Part shown: positions 1 through 7,849 of the stretch, one piece after another
How positions within the stretch are numbered: the stretch's first letter is position 1
Layout of the letters: every line of letters starts with the position of its first letter
Origin: Achromobacter sp. RTa
Lineage (GTDB): Bacteria; Pseudomonadota; Gammaproteobacteria; Burkholderiales; Burkholderiaceae_B
NCBI RefSeq assembly: GCF_000757485.1
Contig: NZ_JPYO01000045.1
Location: 546,409 to 610,408, forward strand
DNA length: 64,000 bases
Direction: 5' to 3'
Program-made: the position numbers and the translations under genes
Notes under the pieces: model-generated
Databases searched by the model: none
Seen by the model: the letters and a program-made list of their open reading frames with translations, nothing else
What the model was told of the DNA's origin: nothing

Positions 1-1
1 C

Positions 2-1378
2 GAACTGCACACGCCCATCGAACTGGAAGGCCACGAGCTCAAGACCACGGCGCGCTTCAACGTGCACCCGGGCACGGTGGTGCCGTTCACCTTGTCGTAC
101 CACCGTTCGCACCGCACCCCGCATTTCGTGCCCGACCGGGTCGAAAGCATGGACCGCACGATCTCGTGGTGGCAGGAATGGGCCAAGCGCTGTCACTGGG
201 AAGGGCCGGCGGACGCGCGGCGCGATGCGGTGCTGCGCTCGTTGATCACGCTGAAGCTTCTGACTTTCCAGCCCACGGGCGGCATCATCGCGGCGCCGAC
301 GACCTCGCTGCCGGAGGCGCTGGGCGGCAGCCGCAACTGGGATTACCGGCATTGCTGGCTGCGCGATTCGGCGCTGACGCTCTACGCGCTGCTCAACGCC
401 GGCTACCGCGAAGAGGCCGAGGCCTGGCGGCAATGGCTGTTGCGGGCGGTGGCGGGCCATCCCGACCAGCTGCAGATCATGTACGGCATAGCGGGCGGCC
501 GCTGGCTGCCGGAGCTGGAGATCCCCTGGCTGCCGGGCTATGCGTCCAGCCTGCCGGTGCGCAAGGGCAACGGCGCCGCCGGCCAGGACCAGCTCGACGT
601 CTACGGCGAACTCATCGAGACCCTGTATGCCGCGCGCGTCGCGGACCTGGCGCCGCTGGCCGAGGCCTGGCGCCTGCAGAAAGTGCTGCTGGAGCCGCTG
701 GCGCGCCGGTGGTCGGAGCTGGACCACGGCATCTGGGAAGTGCGCGGCGAACGGCGGGCCTTCACCCATTCCCGGCTGATGTGCTGGGTGGCGTTCGACC
801 GGGCGGTCAAGGGATGCGAGCGTTTCGGCCTGAAGGGCCCGGTGGAGGCGTGGCGCCGCCTGCGGGAGCAGATCCGGGCCGATATCTGCGAGCACGGCTA
901 CGACCGGGAGCAGGGCTGTTTCGTGCAGAGCTATGGGTCGGGCGCGCTGGACGCGAGCCTGTTGCTGATCCCCCAGGTGGGTTTTCTGCCCGCCGACGAT
1001 CCGCGCGTGGCGGGGACGGTGCGCGCCATCGAACGCGGGCTGCTGCGCGACGGCCTGCTGCGGCGCTATTCCACCGACCGCACGGACGACGGGCTGGAGG
1101 GAGAGGAAGGCGTGTTCCTCGCCTGCAGCTTCTGGCTGGCGGACGCCTACGTGATGCAGGGCAGGCTGGACGACGCGGAGCGCCTCTTCGAGCGGCTGCT
1201 GACGCTGCGCAACGACCTGGGCCTGCTCGCGGAGGAGTACGACGTGGTCCGCCGGCGGCTGGTCGGCAATTTTCCTCAGGGTTTTTCCCACATCGGCCTG
1301 GTCAACACGGCCTATAACCTGAGCGGGGCGACGGGCCCCGCGCGGCAGCGCGCCGAGCAGGACGCCCCGCGCGCCTGA
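2..1378 (+). CDS. Glycoside hydrolase family 15 protein (glucoamylase/trehalase type), 5' partial
   Basis: The reading frame is open from base 2, so the gene begins upstream of the window; 458 residues are visible, and family members are usually near 600, so roughly the N-terminal quarter is missing. The family signature [12 protein letters not shown] is at visible residues ~113-124, and the C-terminal alpha/alpha-barrel motifs [13 protein letters not shown] and [12 protein letters not shown] carry the acidic and substrate-contact positions expected of GH15. Members hydrolyse terminal alpha-glucosidic bonds (glucan ends or trehalose) with inversion; which substrate applies here cannot be read from the sequence. 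No signal peptide can be judged because the start is missing. The downstream gene is metabolically unrelated. Confidence 0.88.
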   Translation, partial: ELHTPIELEGHELKTTARFNVHPGTVVPFTLSYHRSHRTPHFVPDRVESMDRTISWWQEWAKRCHWEGPADARRDAVLRSLITLKLLTFQPTGGIIAAPTTSLPEALGGSRNWDYRHCWLRDSALTLYALLNAGYREEAEAWRQWLLRAVAGHPDQLQIMYGIAGGRWLPELEIPWLPGYASSLPVRKGNGAAGQDQLDVYGELIETLYAARVADLAPLAEAWRLQKVLLEPLARRWSELDHGIWEVRGERRAFTHSRLMCWVAFDRAVKGCERFGLKGPVEAWRRLREQIRADICEHGYDREQGCFVQSYGSGALDASLLLIPQVGFLPADDPRVAGTVRAIERGLLRDGLLRRYSTDRTDDGLEGEEGVFLACSFWLADAYVMQGRLDDAERLFERLLTLRNDLGLLAEEYDVVRRRLVGNFPQGFSHIGLVNTAYNLSGATGPARQRAEQDAPRA

Positions 1379-1497
1379 GGCGGCCTCCGCGGTGTATTCT
1401 CGCTGTCATGCGGGGCCCCCATGACGGGCCCCGTCTTGCGCAGGCAGAGCCAGGCCGCGACCCCGCGAGCCGGCCGCCGCACCCAGGAGACAAGAAC

Positions 1498-2625
1498 ATG
1501 CTTTTGACGGAAGAACAGCAAAGCGTCCAGGAAATGGCGCGCCGGTTTGCGCAGGAGCGGCTGGCCCCCAACGCCGAACGCTGGGACCGCGACCATCACT
1601 ATCCCGCCGACGCCATCGCCGAGATGGCGCAGTTGGGGTTCTTCGGCATGCTGGTGCCCGAGGACTGGGACGGCAACGACAGCGGCTACGTGTCTTACGC
1701 CGTCGCCCTGGAAGAGATCGCAGCGGGCAGCGGCGCCTGCTCCACCATCATGAGCGTGCACAACTCGGTCGCCTGCATGCCCATACTGAAGTTCGGCACG
1801 GATGCGCAGAAGGAGCAGTTCCTGCGGCCGCTGGCGCGCGGCGAGCATATCGGCGCTTTCGCGTTGACCGAACCTCAGGCGGGGTCGGACGCCAGCAGCC
1901 TGCAAACGCGCGCCCGCCGCGACGGCGACAGCTATGTGCTGAACGGCGCCAAGCAGTTCATCACGTCGGGCCGCAATGGCCAGACCGTGATCGTGTTCGC
2001 GGTGACCGATCCGGCGGCCGGCAAGCGCGGCATCTCCGCCTTCATCGTGCCGACCGATACGCCGGGCTACAAGGTGCTGCGGGTGGAGGACAAACTGGGC
2101 CAGCATGCTTCGGACACCTGCCACATCGCCTTCGAGGACCTGCGCATTCCCGCCGCCTACCGCCTGGGCGAGGAGGGCGAGGGCTACCGGATCGCCCTGT
2201 CCAACCTGGAAGGCGGCCGCATCGGCATCGCCTCGCAATCCGTGGGCATGGCGCGGGCGGCATTTGAGTGCGCGCGCGACTACGCACGCGACCGCCAGGC
2301 TTTCGGCAAACCCATCATGGAGCACCAGGCCGTGTCGTTCCGCCTTGCCGACATGGCCACGCAGATCCATGCCGCCCGCCAGATGGTGCTGCACGCAGCG
2401 GCCTTGCGCGCCGCCGGCCAACCGGCGCTGACGGAGGCATCCATGGCCAAGCTGTTCGCTTCAGAGATGGCGGAGAAGGTGTGTTCCGCCGCCATCCAGA
2501 CTTTGGGCGGATACGGCTACCTGAAGGATTTTCCGGTGGAGCGGATCTACCGCGACGTGCGCGTGTGCCAGATCTATGAAGGCACCAGCGACATCCAGCG
2601 GCTGGTTATCGCCCGGAACCTGTAG
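1498..2625 (+). CDS. Acyl-CoA dehydrogenase
   Basis: A 375-residue flavoenzyme that oxidises an acyl-CoA to the trans-2-enoyl-CoA, passing electrons to ETF. The FAD/substrate motif [10 protein letters not shown] is near residue 125, and the C-terminal stretch [10 protein letters not shown] (~359-368) contains the catalytic-base glutamate (Glu ~361) typical of short- and branched-chain dehydrogenases. The ATG at 1498 is chosen because AGGAGA lies 7 bases upstream and the N-terminus (LTEEQQ) is the usual one; the frame is open further up to 1408 without family similarity. The exact chain-length or branched specificity cannot be told. The 3' end overlaps the convergent DUF2784 gene by 20 bases. 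Confidence 0.92.
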   Translation: MLLTEEQQSVQEMARRFAQERLAPNAERWDRDHHYPADAIAEMAQLGFFGMLVPEDWDGNDSGYVSYAVALEEIAAGSGACSTIMSVHNSVACMPILKFGTDAQKEQFLRPLARGEHIGAFALTEPQAGSDASSLQTRARRDGDSYVLNGAKQFITSGRNGQTVIVFAVTDPAAGKRGISAFIVPTDTPGYKVLRVEDKLGQHASDTCHIAFEDLRIPAAYRLGEEGEGYRIALSNLEGGRIGIASQSVGMARAAFECARDYARDRQAFGKPIMEHQAVSFRLADMATQIHAARQMVLHAAALRAAGQPALTEASMAKLFASEMAEKVCSAAIQTLGGYGYLKDFPVERIYRDVRVCQIYEGTSDIQRLVIARNL

Positions 2626-2986
2626 AGCGGCGGCCGCGGCGGAACCACAGCGCATAGACCGCCGCGTTGCCGGCCACCAGCAGGGCGGCCAGCACGATCT
2701 GCGTCTCCCGCCCGATGTCGGCGGGGTAGATGAGGCCCAGCAGGTAGTGCTCGATGAAGCCGCCGGCGTAGCCTTCCTGGCCCGCCTGCCGCCGCAGCGA
2801 CACTTCCAGCGGGGTGAGCGGGCATATCCAGCCCATGCCCACCACCAGGGCGCCCCAGGCCAGCGCGGGCAGGTGCAGGTAGGCGATCCAGCGCCGCCAG
2901 AGCGCCAGCAGCCCGCCGAACACCACGAATGCCACGAAGAGGCCATGGACGACGAGCACCAGATCGGCAAGCAGGCGGTAGCTCAT
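2606..2986 (-). CDS. DUF2784 family membrane protein
   Basis: A 126-residue hydrophobic protein with about four membrane segments (residues ~5-30, 38-62, ~80-115). The pattern [18 protein letters not shown] at the N-terminus and the internal CPLTPLE are hallmarks of DUF2784, a small inner-membrane family of unknown function. It is the last gene of a minus-strand group starting at 4552 and begins 13 bases after the stop of the Mrr-like gene. Its coding end overlaps the 3' end of the acyl-CoA dehydrogenase on the other strand, so there is no room for a terminator between the two genes. Confidence 0.85.
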   Translation of the reverse strand: MSYRLLADLVLVVHGLFVAFVVFGGLLALWRRWIAYLHLPALAWGALVVGMGWICPLTPLEVSLRRQAGQEGYAGGFIEHYLLGLIYPADIGRETQIVLAALLVAGNAAVYALWFRRGRRSTGSGR

Positions 2987-2999
2987 CGCCGTGCCCGTG

Positions 3000-3575
3000 T
3001 CAGGCCTTCAGGTCCCGCAGCAGTTTGGCCAGTTCGGGAGCGGTCATCAGGGATACTCCCTGCGACCTGGCGTACTGCTGCGCGTTTTCCGAGACCTCGC
3101 CCAGGGCGATGTAGATGGCCTCCCGCGCGCCGCGTTTCTCGCGCGCCGCCTGCAGTTCGCGCAGCGGCTCGACGCCAACGCGCGCGGCCTTCCAGCGCTT
3201 GGCGCTGACGATGGCCACGTGGCCGTCCTTGCTGAGCGCGAAGTCCGCGCCCGGCGCCTGCAGGCGCTCCACCTCGCAACCGTCGCGCCGGAAGCCGGCC
3301 TCGACGGTCCGGGCAAAGTCCGCCCACGGCATGCCGGCCGCCGCTTCGGCCACGGCCTGCACGCGCGCGCCGGATGGGGCGCGCAATTGCCTGTAGGCCG
3401 CCATGATGGAGATGACCGCGAACGGCACGGCGGCGAACACGCCCATCGCGGCGTATTCCAGGGGCAGGGCGGCGAAGCCTCCCGCCGCCAGCAGCAGGGC
3501 CACGCCTGCGCTCATCCACCACGGCGAGCGCAGCAGGACGGCGAAGATGGAGTTCCGGGACATCTTGAATTTCAT
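3000..3575 (-). CDS. Membrane-anchored Mrr-like restriction-endonuclease-fold protein
   Basis: 191 residues. Two hydrophobic helices (residues ~16-55) are followed by a domain resembling the Mrr_cat PD-(D/E)xK nuclease fold: a helix with FARTVEAGFRRDGCEVE, then GADFALSKDG supplying the aspartate, then IVSAKRW where the catalytic lysine is expected. Small two-TM proteins with this domain are widespread and are not part of classical restriction systems; the substrate is unknown. The ATG at 3575 gives MKFKMSRNS directly before the membrane segment; the frame is open up to 3650 but that extension overlaps the S4 gene and looks spurious. It lies between the S4 and DUF2784 genes in the same direction. 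Confidence 0.75.
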   Translation of the reverse strand: MKFKMSRNSIFAVLLRSPWWMSAGVALLLAAGGFAALPLEYAAMGVFAAVPFAVISIMAAYRQLRAPSGARVQAVAEAAAGMPWADFARTVEAGFRRDGCEVERLQAPGADFALSKDGHVAIVSAKRWKAARVGVEPLRELQAAREKRGAREAIYIALGEVSENAQQYARSQGVSLMTAPELAKLLRDLKA

Positions 3576-3609
3576 GGCGGCTCGCGGCGTTGCTTGGGCG
3601 GAGTAAGGA

Positions 3610-3855
3610 TCAGGCCGGGTCGCCGCCGGTCTCGGCGGCGCGCACCACAATGCGCGTGTCGCCGCAGGTGACGATCTGGCCCGCGCGGATCTTGGCGGTC
3701 TTGCGGGTTTCCAAGACGCCGCCCACGCTCACGTGGCCTTCCGCCACGAGCATCTTGCCGGCGCCGCCGCTGTCGCATACGCCGGTGGCCTTGAGCAGCT
3801 GGTTGACTTCAATATAGGGGCTGCCGTCGGCAAGCGTGAATTCGATGATGGGCAT
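3610..3855 (-). CDS. S4-domain RNA-binding protein (YbcJ-like)
   Basis: An 81-residue single-domain protein. The segment YIEVNQLLKATGVCDSGGAG through the ETRKTAKI and GQIV stretches is the S4 alpha-L RNA-binding fold, with the usual loop glycine and basic residues. The length matches the stand-alone YbcJ-like family, which binds RNA with no firmly assigned target. It sits 34 bases upstream of the Mrr-like gene and 31 bases downstream of the DUF502 gene, so probably forms part of one minus-strand operon. Confidence 0.85.
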   Translation of the reverse strand: MPIIEFTLADGSPYIEVNQLLKATGVCDSGGAGKMLVAEGHVSVGGVLETRKTAKIRAGQIVTCGDTRIVVRAAETGGDPA

Positions 3856-3886
3856 GTCGCGCCTGGAAGAAATGAAAGAAAAGGGC

Positions 3887-4552
3887 TCAGGCCTGGCCGC
3901 CGCCGCCGGGAGCGCCGGGGGCGTCGCTCGGGGGCTCCTGGGCGGCGGGCGCGGCGGGCCGGTTGTTGTTCTCGGCCCGCGCCATCCAGGCGATCAGCGA
4001 CGAACGCATGGCTTCCTCGACCGACATCTGGATGGGTTGCACCCACTCCTGCGGCACGAAGACGGTGTAGCCGCCGATCATGTAGCCCATCGGCAGGTAG
4101 ACGGCCACGCGGCCGTCCTGCGAGAAGCCCTCGGGCAGCCCGTCCATGCTGCGGCGGGTGATCAGCCCCACCAATTCCATCTGCTGGCCGGGAATGCGCA
4201 GGATCACGACCTGCTGCGCGGTGTTCTTCGAGCTGGGCGAGAAGTAGTCCGCGAAGCTCTTCAGGGACGAATAGATACTCTTGACCACCGGCAGGTTGGT
4301 GAACGGCATCTCCACCAGCGCCAGCACGCGCTGCACGCGCTCCTTGGAGACCAGGTAGCCGATCGCGAGAATGCCCAGTATGCCCAAGGCCAGGCCCATG
4401 CCCGGCACGTAGAAGCCGCCGATGAAGGGGCGCAGGAAGGTCAGCGCCACGGCCTCGGTCCAGGCCAGGAAGATGTAGAGCAGGTAGATGGTCAGCGCCA
4501 GGGGCAGGACGGTGATCAGTCCACGGAAAAAGTACTTGTAGAGTCGAGTCAT
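3887..4552 (-). CDS. DUF502 family inner-membrane protein
   Basis: 221 residues with two membrane helices (about residues 9-30 and 48-68: FRGLITVLPLALTIYLLY and GMGLALGILGILAIGYLV), then a soluble domain with the family motifs PVVKSIYSSLK and PTGY-like LPMGYMIGGYTVFVP. The C-terminus is a Pro/Ala/Gly-rich tail. DUF502 proteins are conserved in many Gram-negatives and have no settled function. The ATG at 4552 is the natural start (MTRLYKYFFRG); an in-frame extension to 4669 is Pro/Ala-rich and not conserved. Likely the first gene of the group running down to 2606. Confidence 0.85.
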   Translation of the reverse strand: MTRLYKYFFRGLITVLPLALTIYLLYIFLAWTEAVALTFLRPFIGGFYVPGMGLALGILGILAIGYLVSKERVQRVLALVEMPFTNLPVVKSIYSSLKSFADYFSPSSKNTAQQVVILRIPGQQMELVGLITRRSMDGLPEGFSQDGRVAVYLPMGYMIGGYTVFVPQEWVQPIQMSVEEAMRSSLIAWMARAENNNRPAAPAAQEPPSDAPGAPGGGGQA

Positions 4553-4698
4553 AGGCGAAAGGCAAAAAATGGGGTCGGTGCGCGGCGGCGCAGGCCGGAG
4601 GGCCGCCAGCATAGCAGCCGGCGCGCTCCAGTCCGGTAACAAAGCGCATGGAATGCGTGCCGAGCCCACGGCGGGGCCTATCGGCCCCAGGGTGTGTC

Positions 4699-5166
4699 CT
4701 AACGGTCCACGGGCAGGTACAGCGTCTCCTTGATCTCCTCCATGACCACGTAGCTCCGCGATTCGGCGGATGCAGGGAGGCGCTTGAGGATTTCGCCCAG
4801 GAGGCGGCGGTATTCATTCATTTCAGTCAGCCGCGCCTTGACCAGGTAATCGAAGTCGCCCGACACCAGGTGGCATTCCATGACTTCGGGCACGTACAGC
4901 AGTTCCTTCTTGACCTTGTCGAACACGTCGCCGGACTTGGCCGAAAGCTTGATTTCGAGAAAGACCAGCAGGTTCTTCCCCAGCGCGGCGGGGTTGACGC
5001 GCGCATGGTAACCCGTGATGACGCCTTCCCGTTCCATCCGCTTGAGGCGGTCGGAACAGGGGGTGGCCGACAGGTTCACCCGGTCGGCGAGTTCGGTCAC
5101 CGAAATCCGGCCTTCACGCTGCAGAATATCCAATATTTTCAGGTCGATACGGTCTAGGTCGCGCAT
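4699..5166 (-). CDS. Lrp/AsnC family transcriptional regulator
   Basis: 155 residues: an N-terminal helix-turn-helix (residues ~8-50, with LKILDILQREGRISVTELAD and LSATPCSDRLKRME) followed by a C-terminal RAM ligand-binding domain (~65-150). The length and layout are those of Lrp/AsnC regulators. It is divergently transcribed from dadA across 135 bp, which makes it a good candidate for a DadR/BkdR-type activator of D-amino-acid dehydrogenase responding to alanine or a related amino acid. The target assignment is inference from position only. Confidence 0.92.
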   Translation of the reverse strand: MRDLDRIDLKILDILQREGRISVTELADRVNLSATPCSDRLKRMEREGVITGYHARVNPAALGKNLLVFLEIKLSAKSGDVFDKVKKELLYVPEVMECHLVSGDFDYLVKARLTEMNEYRRLLGEILKRLPASAESRSYVVMEEIKETLYLPVDR

Positions 5167-5301
5167 TTCACTTTTGGCGATCGGAAAACAGGATGGCGCC
5201 GGGAAAAACCACTGCCAAAGATAATTTTTCAGTGTCTTTCACTAGGAAGAGGCTCATAGACTACCGAAATTCCTGCACAAAACCAAACACTGGAAAGAAT
5301 C
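5167..5301. promoter_or_regulatory. Divergent control region between lrp-type regulator and dadA
   Basis: 135 bp that must hold the promoters of both divergent genes. It is AT-richer than its surroundings, with A/T runs near 5200-5235 as expected for Lrp-family binding. GGAAAGA at 5292-5298 is the ribosome binding site of dadA. I could not define a convincing repeat pattern or -35/-10 pair. Confidence 0.45.
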
Positions 5302-6603
5302 ATGCATGTCATCGTCCTAGGCAGCGGCGTCATCGGCACCACGACCGCCTATTACCTTGCCCGCCAGGGCGCCAAAGTGACGGTGCTCGACCGCCAGCCC
5401 GGGCCTGCGCTCGAGACCAGCTACGCCAACGCCGGCCAGGTATCGCCGGGCTATTCCACGCCCTGGGCGGCGCCGGGAATTCCGCTGAAGGCCATCAAGT
5501 GGCTGTTCCAGAAGCACGCCCCGCTGGCGATCCGCCTGGACGGCAGCCTCTACCAGCTGAAGTGGATGGCCGCGATGCTGGCCAACTGTTCGGCCGAACG
5601 CTATTCGGTCAACAAGGAGCGCATGCTCCGCCTGTCTGAGTACAGCCGCGACTGCCTGCGCGAGCTGCGCGCGTCCACCGGCATTCATTATGAAGAGCGC
5701 ACCCGCGGCACCTTGCAGCTGTTCCGCACGGAAGCCCAGCTGGAAGCCGCGCGCCGCGATATCGCCGTGCTGGAAGAAGTGGGCGTGCCCTACGAACTGC
5801 TGGACCGCAACCGCCTAGCGACCGCCGAGCCCGCGCTGGCCCGCGCCATCGACAAGCTCTCGGGCGGCCTGCGCCTGCCGAACGACGAAACCGGCGATTG
5901 CCAGCTGTTCACCACGCGCCTGGCCGAACTGGCCGCCGGGCTGGGCGTGGAGTTCCGCTACGGCCAGGCCGTTGCAGGCCTGAATACCGCAGGCGGCCAG
6001 GTCACGGGCGTGCGCGTCGGCAACGAGGTCCTGACGGCGGACCGCTATGTCGCCGCCTTCGGCAGCTACACGCGCGGCTTCCTGGAACCGCTGGGCCTGG
6101 ACCTGCCGGTCTATCCGGTCAAGGGCTATTCGCTGACCATTCCGATGATCGACGAGTCCGCCGCGCCGGTGTCGACGATCCTGGACGAAACCTACAAGAT
6201 CGCCGTGACGCGCTTCGACAAGCGCATCCGCGTGGGCGGCATGGCCGAGCTGTCGGGCTTCGACCTGCGCCTGAAGGATGCCCGCCGCAAGACGCTGGAA
6301 CTGGTCGTGAACGACCTGTTCCCTGGCAGCGGCGACGTGGCACGGGCCGAATTCTGGACGGGCCTGCGTCCCATGACGCCGGACAGCACGCCGGTGGTCG
6401 GCCCGACGCGCTACGGCAATCTCTATCTGAACACAGGCCATGGCACGCTGGGTTGGACCATGGCCTGCGGCTCCGGCAAGCTGGTGGCCGACCAGGTCAT
6501 GGGCCAGCGCCCGGCGATCCGCACGGACGGCCTGGACCTGTCCCGCTACGGCCGCAAGTCGGCGTCCAGCCAGCATTTGGTGCTGGACGGCAAGAGCGCC
6601 TGA
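5302..6603 (+). CDS. dadA: D-amino acid dehydrogenase small subunit
   Basis: A 433-residue FAD enzyme that oxidises D-amino acids (mainly D-alanine) to the 2-oxo acid and ammonia, feeding electrons to the membrane respiratory chain. The Rossmann motif [19 protein letters not shown] is at residues 5-23; the family motifs YSTPWAAPG (~51-59) and the C-terminal [16 protein letters not shown] and [15 protein letters not shown] (FAD-contacting) are all present. Length is exactly that of DadA. The neighbouring divergent Lrp-type regulator supports an alanine-catabolism role; no alanine racemase gene follows. Confidence 0.95.
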   Translation: MHVIVLGSGVIGTTTAYYLARQGAKVTVLDRQPGPALETSYANAGQVSPGYSTPWAAPGIPLKAIKWLFQKHAPLAIRLDGSLYQLKWMAAMLANCSAERYSVNKERMLRLSEYSRDCLRELRASTGIHYEERTRGTLQLFRTEAQLEAARRDIAVLEEVGVPYELLDRNRLATAEPALARAIDKLSGGLRLPNDETGDCQLFTTRLAELAAGLGVEFRYGQAVAGLNTAGGQVTGVRVGNEVLTADRYVAAFGSYTRGFLEPLGLDLPVYPVKGYSLTIPMIDESAAPVSTILDETYKIAVTRFDKRIRVGGMAELSGFDLRLKDARRKTLELVVNDLFPGSGDVARAEFWTGLRPMTPDSTPVVGPTRYGNLYLNTGHGTLGWTMACGSGKLVADQVMGQRPAIRTDGLDLSRYGRKSASSQHLVLDGKSA

Positions 6604-6607
6604 CGAG

Positions 6608-6632
6608 AGGCGGCGGGGCAAGCCCGCCGCTT
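6608..6632 (+). terminator. Hairpin downstream of dadA
   Basis: AGGCGGCGGG (6608-6617) pairs with CCCGCCGCTT (6623-6632) around the loop GCAAG, with one G-U pair. It lies 4 bases after the dadA stop. There is no clear U-tract, so intrinsic termination is only probable. Confidence 0.55.
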
Positions 6633-6708
6633 GATGGGTGGCGCGCTCGCCGGCGGCGTGCGCGCGCCGCGCTCCGCTCCGCGCGCGTCACTCATGCCAT
6701 GGACGCCA

Positions 6709-6714
6709 TACAAT
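6709..6714 (+). promoter_or_regulatory. -10 element TACAAT immediately upstream of the SbcD-like gene
   Basis: TACAAT ends 7 bases before the ATG at 6722, so a transcript starting at the usual distance would begin on or next to the start codon (leaderless mRNA). No good -35 hexamer is visible. The hexamer overlaps the alternative ATG at 6713, which favours 6722 as the translation start. Confidence 0.4.
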
Positions 6715-6721
6715 GGCGCGC

Positions 6722-7849
6722 ATGATCCATTTCCTGCATACCGCCGACTGGCAGATCGGCCGACAGTACGGCCAGTTTGAAACCGATGACGCCGCGATGC
6801 TGGCCGAAGCGCGCTTCGACGTGGTGGCGCGGATCGCCGCGCTTGCCGCCGAGCGCCAGGTGGACGCCGTGCTGGTGGCGGGAGACGTGTTCGACACGCA
6901 AGGCGTGTCGGACCGAACGATCCGCCGGCTGTTCGCCGCCATGGCCGCGTATGCGGGGCCGTGGGTCATGATCGCCGGCAACCACGATGCGGCGCTTGCC
7001 GACAGCGTCTGGAGCCGCGCGATGCAGCTGGACTGCATTCCGTCCAATGTCCACGTGCCGCTCGGCACGAGCGTGGTGGATCTGGCGGGCATCGATCTGG
7101 CCGTGCTGGCCGCGCCCTTGACGCAGCGCCATACCTACGAGGATGTGACGCAGGCCTTCGACGCGCTGGACACCGAGCGCGGCCGCATCCGGGTCGGCCT
7201 GGCGCATGGCAGTGTGGCGGGGCGGCTGCCGGACAACATCGACGCTACCAACCCCATCGCGCCGGACCGAGCGGCCCGGGCCCGCCTGGACTACCTTGCG
7301 CTGGGCGATTGGCACGGCTGCCTGTCGATCGACGAGCGCACCTGGTACGCCGGCACACCGGAGCAGGACCGTTTCCGCGGCAACGAGCCGGGTTACGTGC
7401 TGGACGTGCGCATCGCGGCGCCGGGCGCCGCGCCGGTGGTGGAGCGGGTGGCCACGGGCAAGTATCGCTGGTCGGCCTGGTCCGAAACCCTGAGCCTGCC
7501 CACCGATGCGCAGGCGCTGGCCGAGCGCATGGCCGGCTTGCGCGCCGAAGACGTGCTGCGGCTGGACGTGCAGGGGCACGTCAATATGGAAACCTGGGAA
7601 GCGCTGCAACAGGCCGTGGACCGCGCCGCCGCGCAGGTGCGCGCCTTGCTGCCCGACCTGTCCGGCCTGAAGCTCGAGCCGGACGAGGCGGATCTGGCCG
7701 AGCTGCGCGCCAGCGGCTACGTGGGCGAAGTGGCGGCGCGGCTGCAGGCGTTGCAGGCCGACGCCGGGCAGGCCGCGGTTGCGGGCGAGGCGCTGCGGCT
7801 GCTGCTGCGGTTCCAACGCGAAAGCGCCGTGCCCGGAGGCGCGAAATGA
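6722..7849 (+). CDS. SbcD/YhaO-like metallophosphoesterase (DNA repair exonuclease subunit)
   Basis: 375 residues. The five calcineurin-type metal motifs are in order: HTADWQIGR (residues 6-14), GDVFD (~56), GNHD (~86), LAHGS (~160) and GDWHG (~194). Such proteins are the manganese nuclease half of SbcCD/Mre11-Rad50-type complexes. The gene ends in an ATGA overlap with the ATPase gene that follows, so the two are translationally coupled. The ATG at 6722 is preferred over 6713 because a -10-like TACAAT covers the latter. The pair resembles YhaO/YhaN more than E. coli SbcD/SbcC because the ATPase lacks a zinc hook. Confidence 0.88.
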   Translation: MIHFLHTADWQIGRQYGQFETDDAAMLAEARFDVVARIAALAAERQVDAVLVAGDVFDTQGVSDRTIRRLFAAMAAYAGPWVMIAGNHDAALADSVWSRAMQLDCIPSNVHVPLGTSVVDLAGIDLAVLAAPLTQRHTYEDVTQAFDALDTERGRIRVGLAHGSVAGRLPDNIDATNPIAPDRAARARLDYLALGDWHGCLSIDERTWYAGTPEQDRFRGNEPGYVLDVRIAAPGAAPVVERVATGKYRWSAWSETLSLPTDAQALAERMAGLRAEDVLRLDVQGHVNMETWEALQQAVDRAAAQVRALLPDLSGLKLEPDEADLAELRASGYVGEVAARLQALQADAGQAAVAGEALRLLLRFQRESAVPGGAK

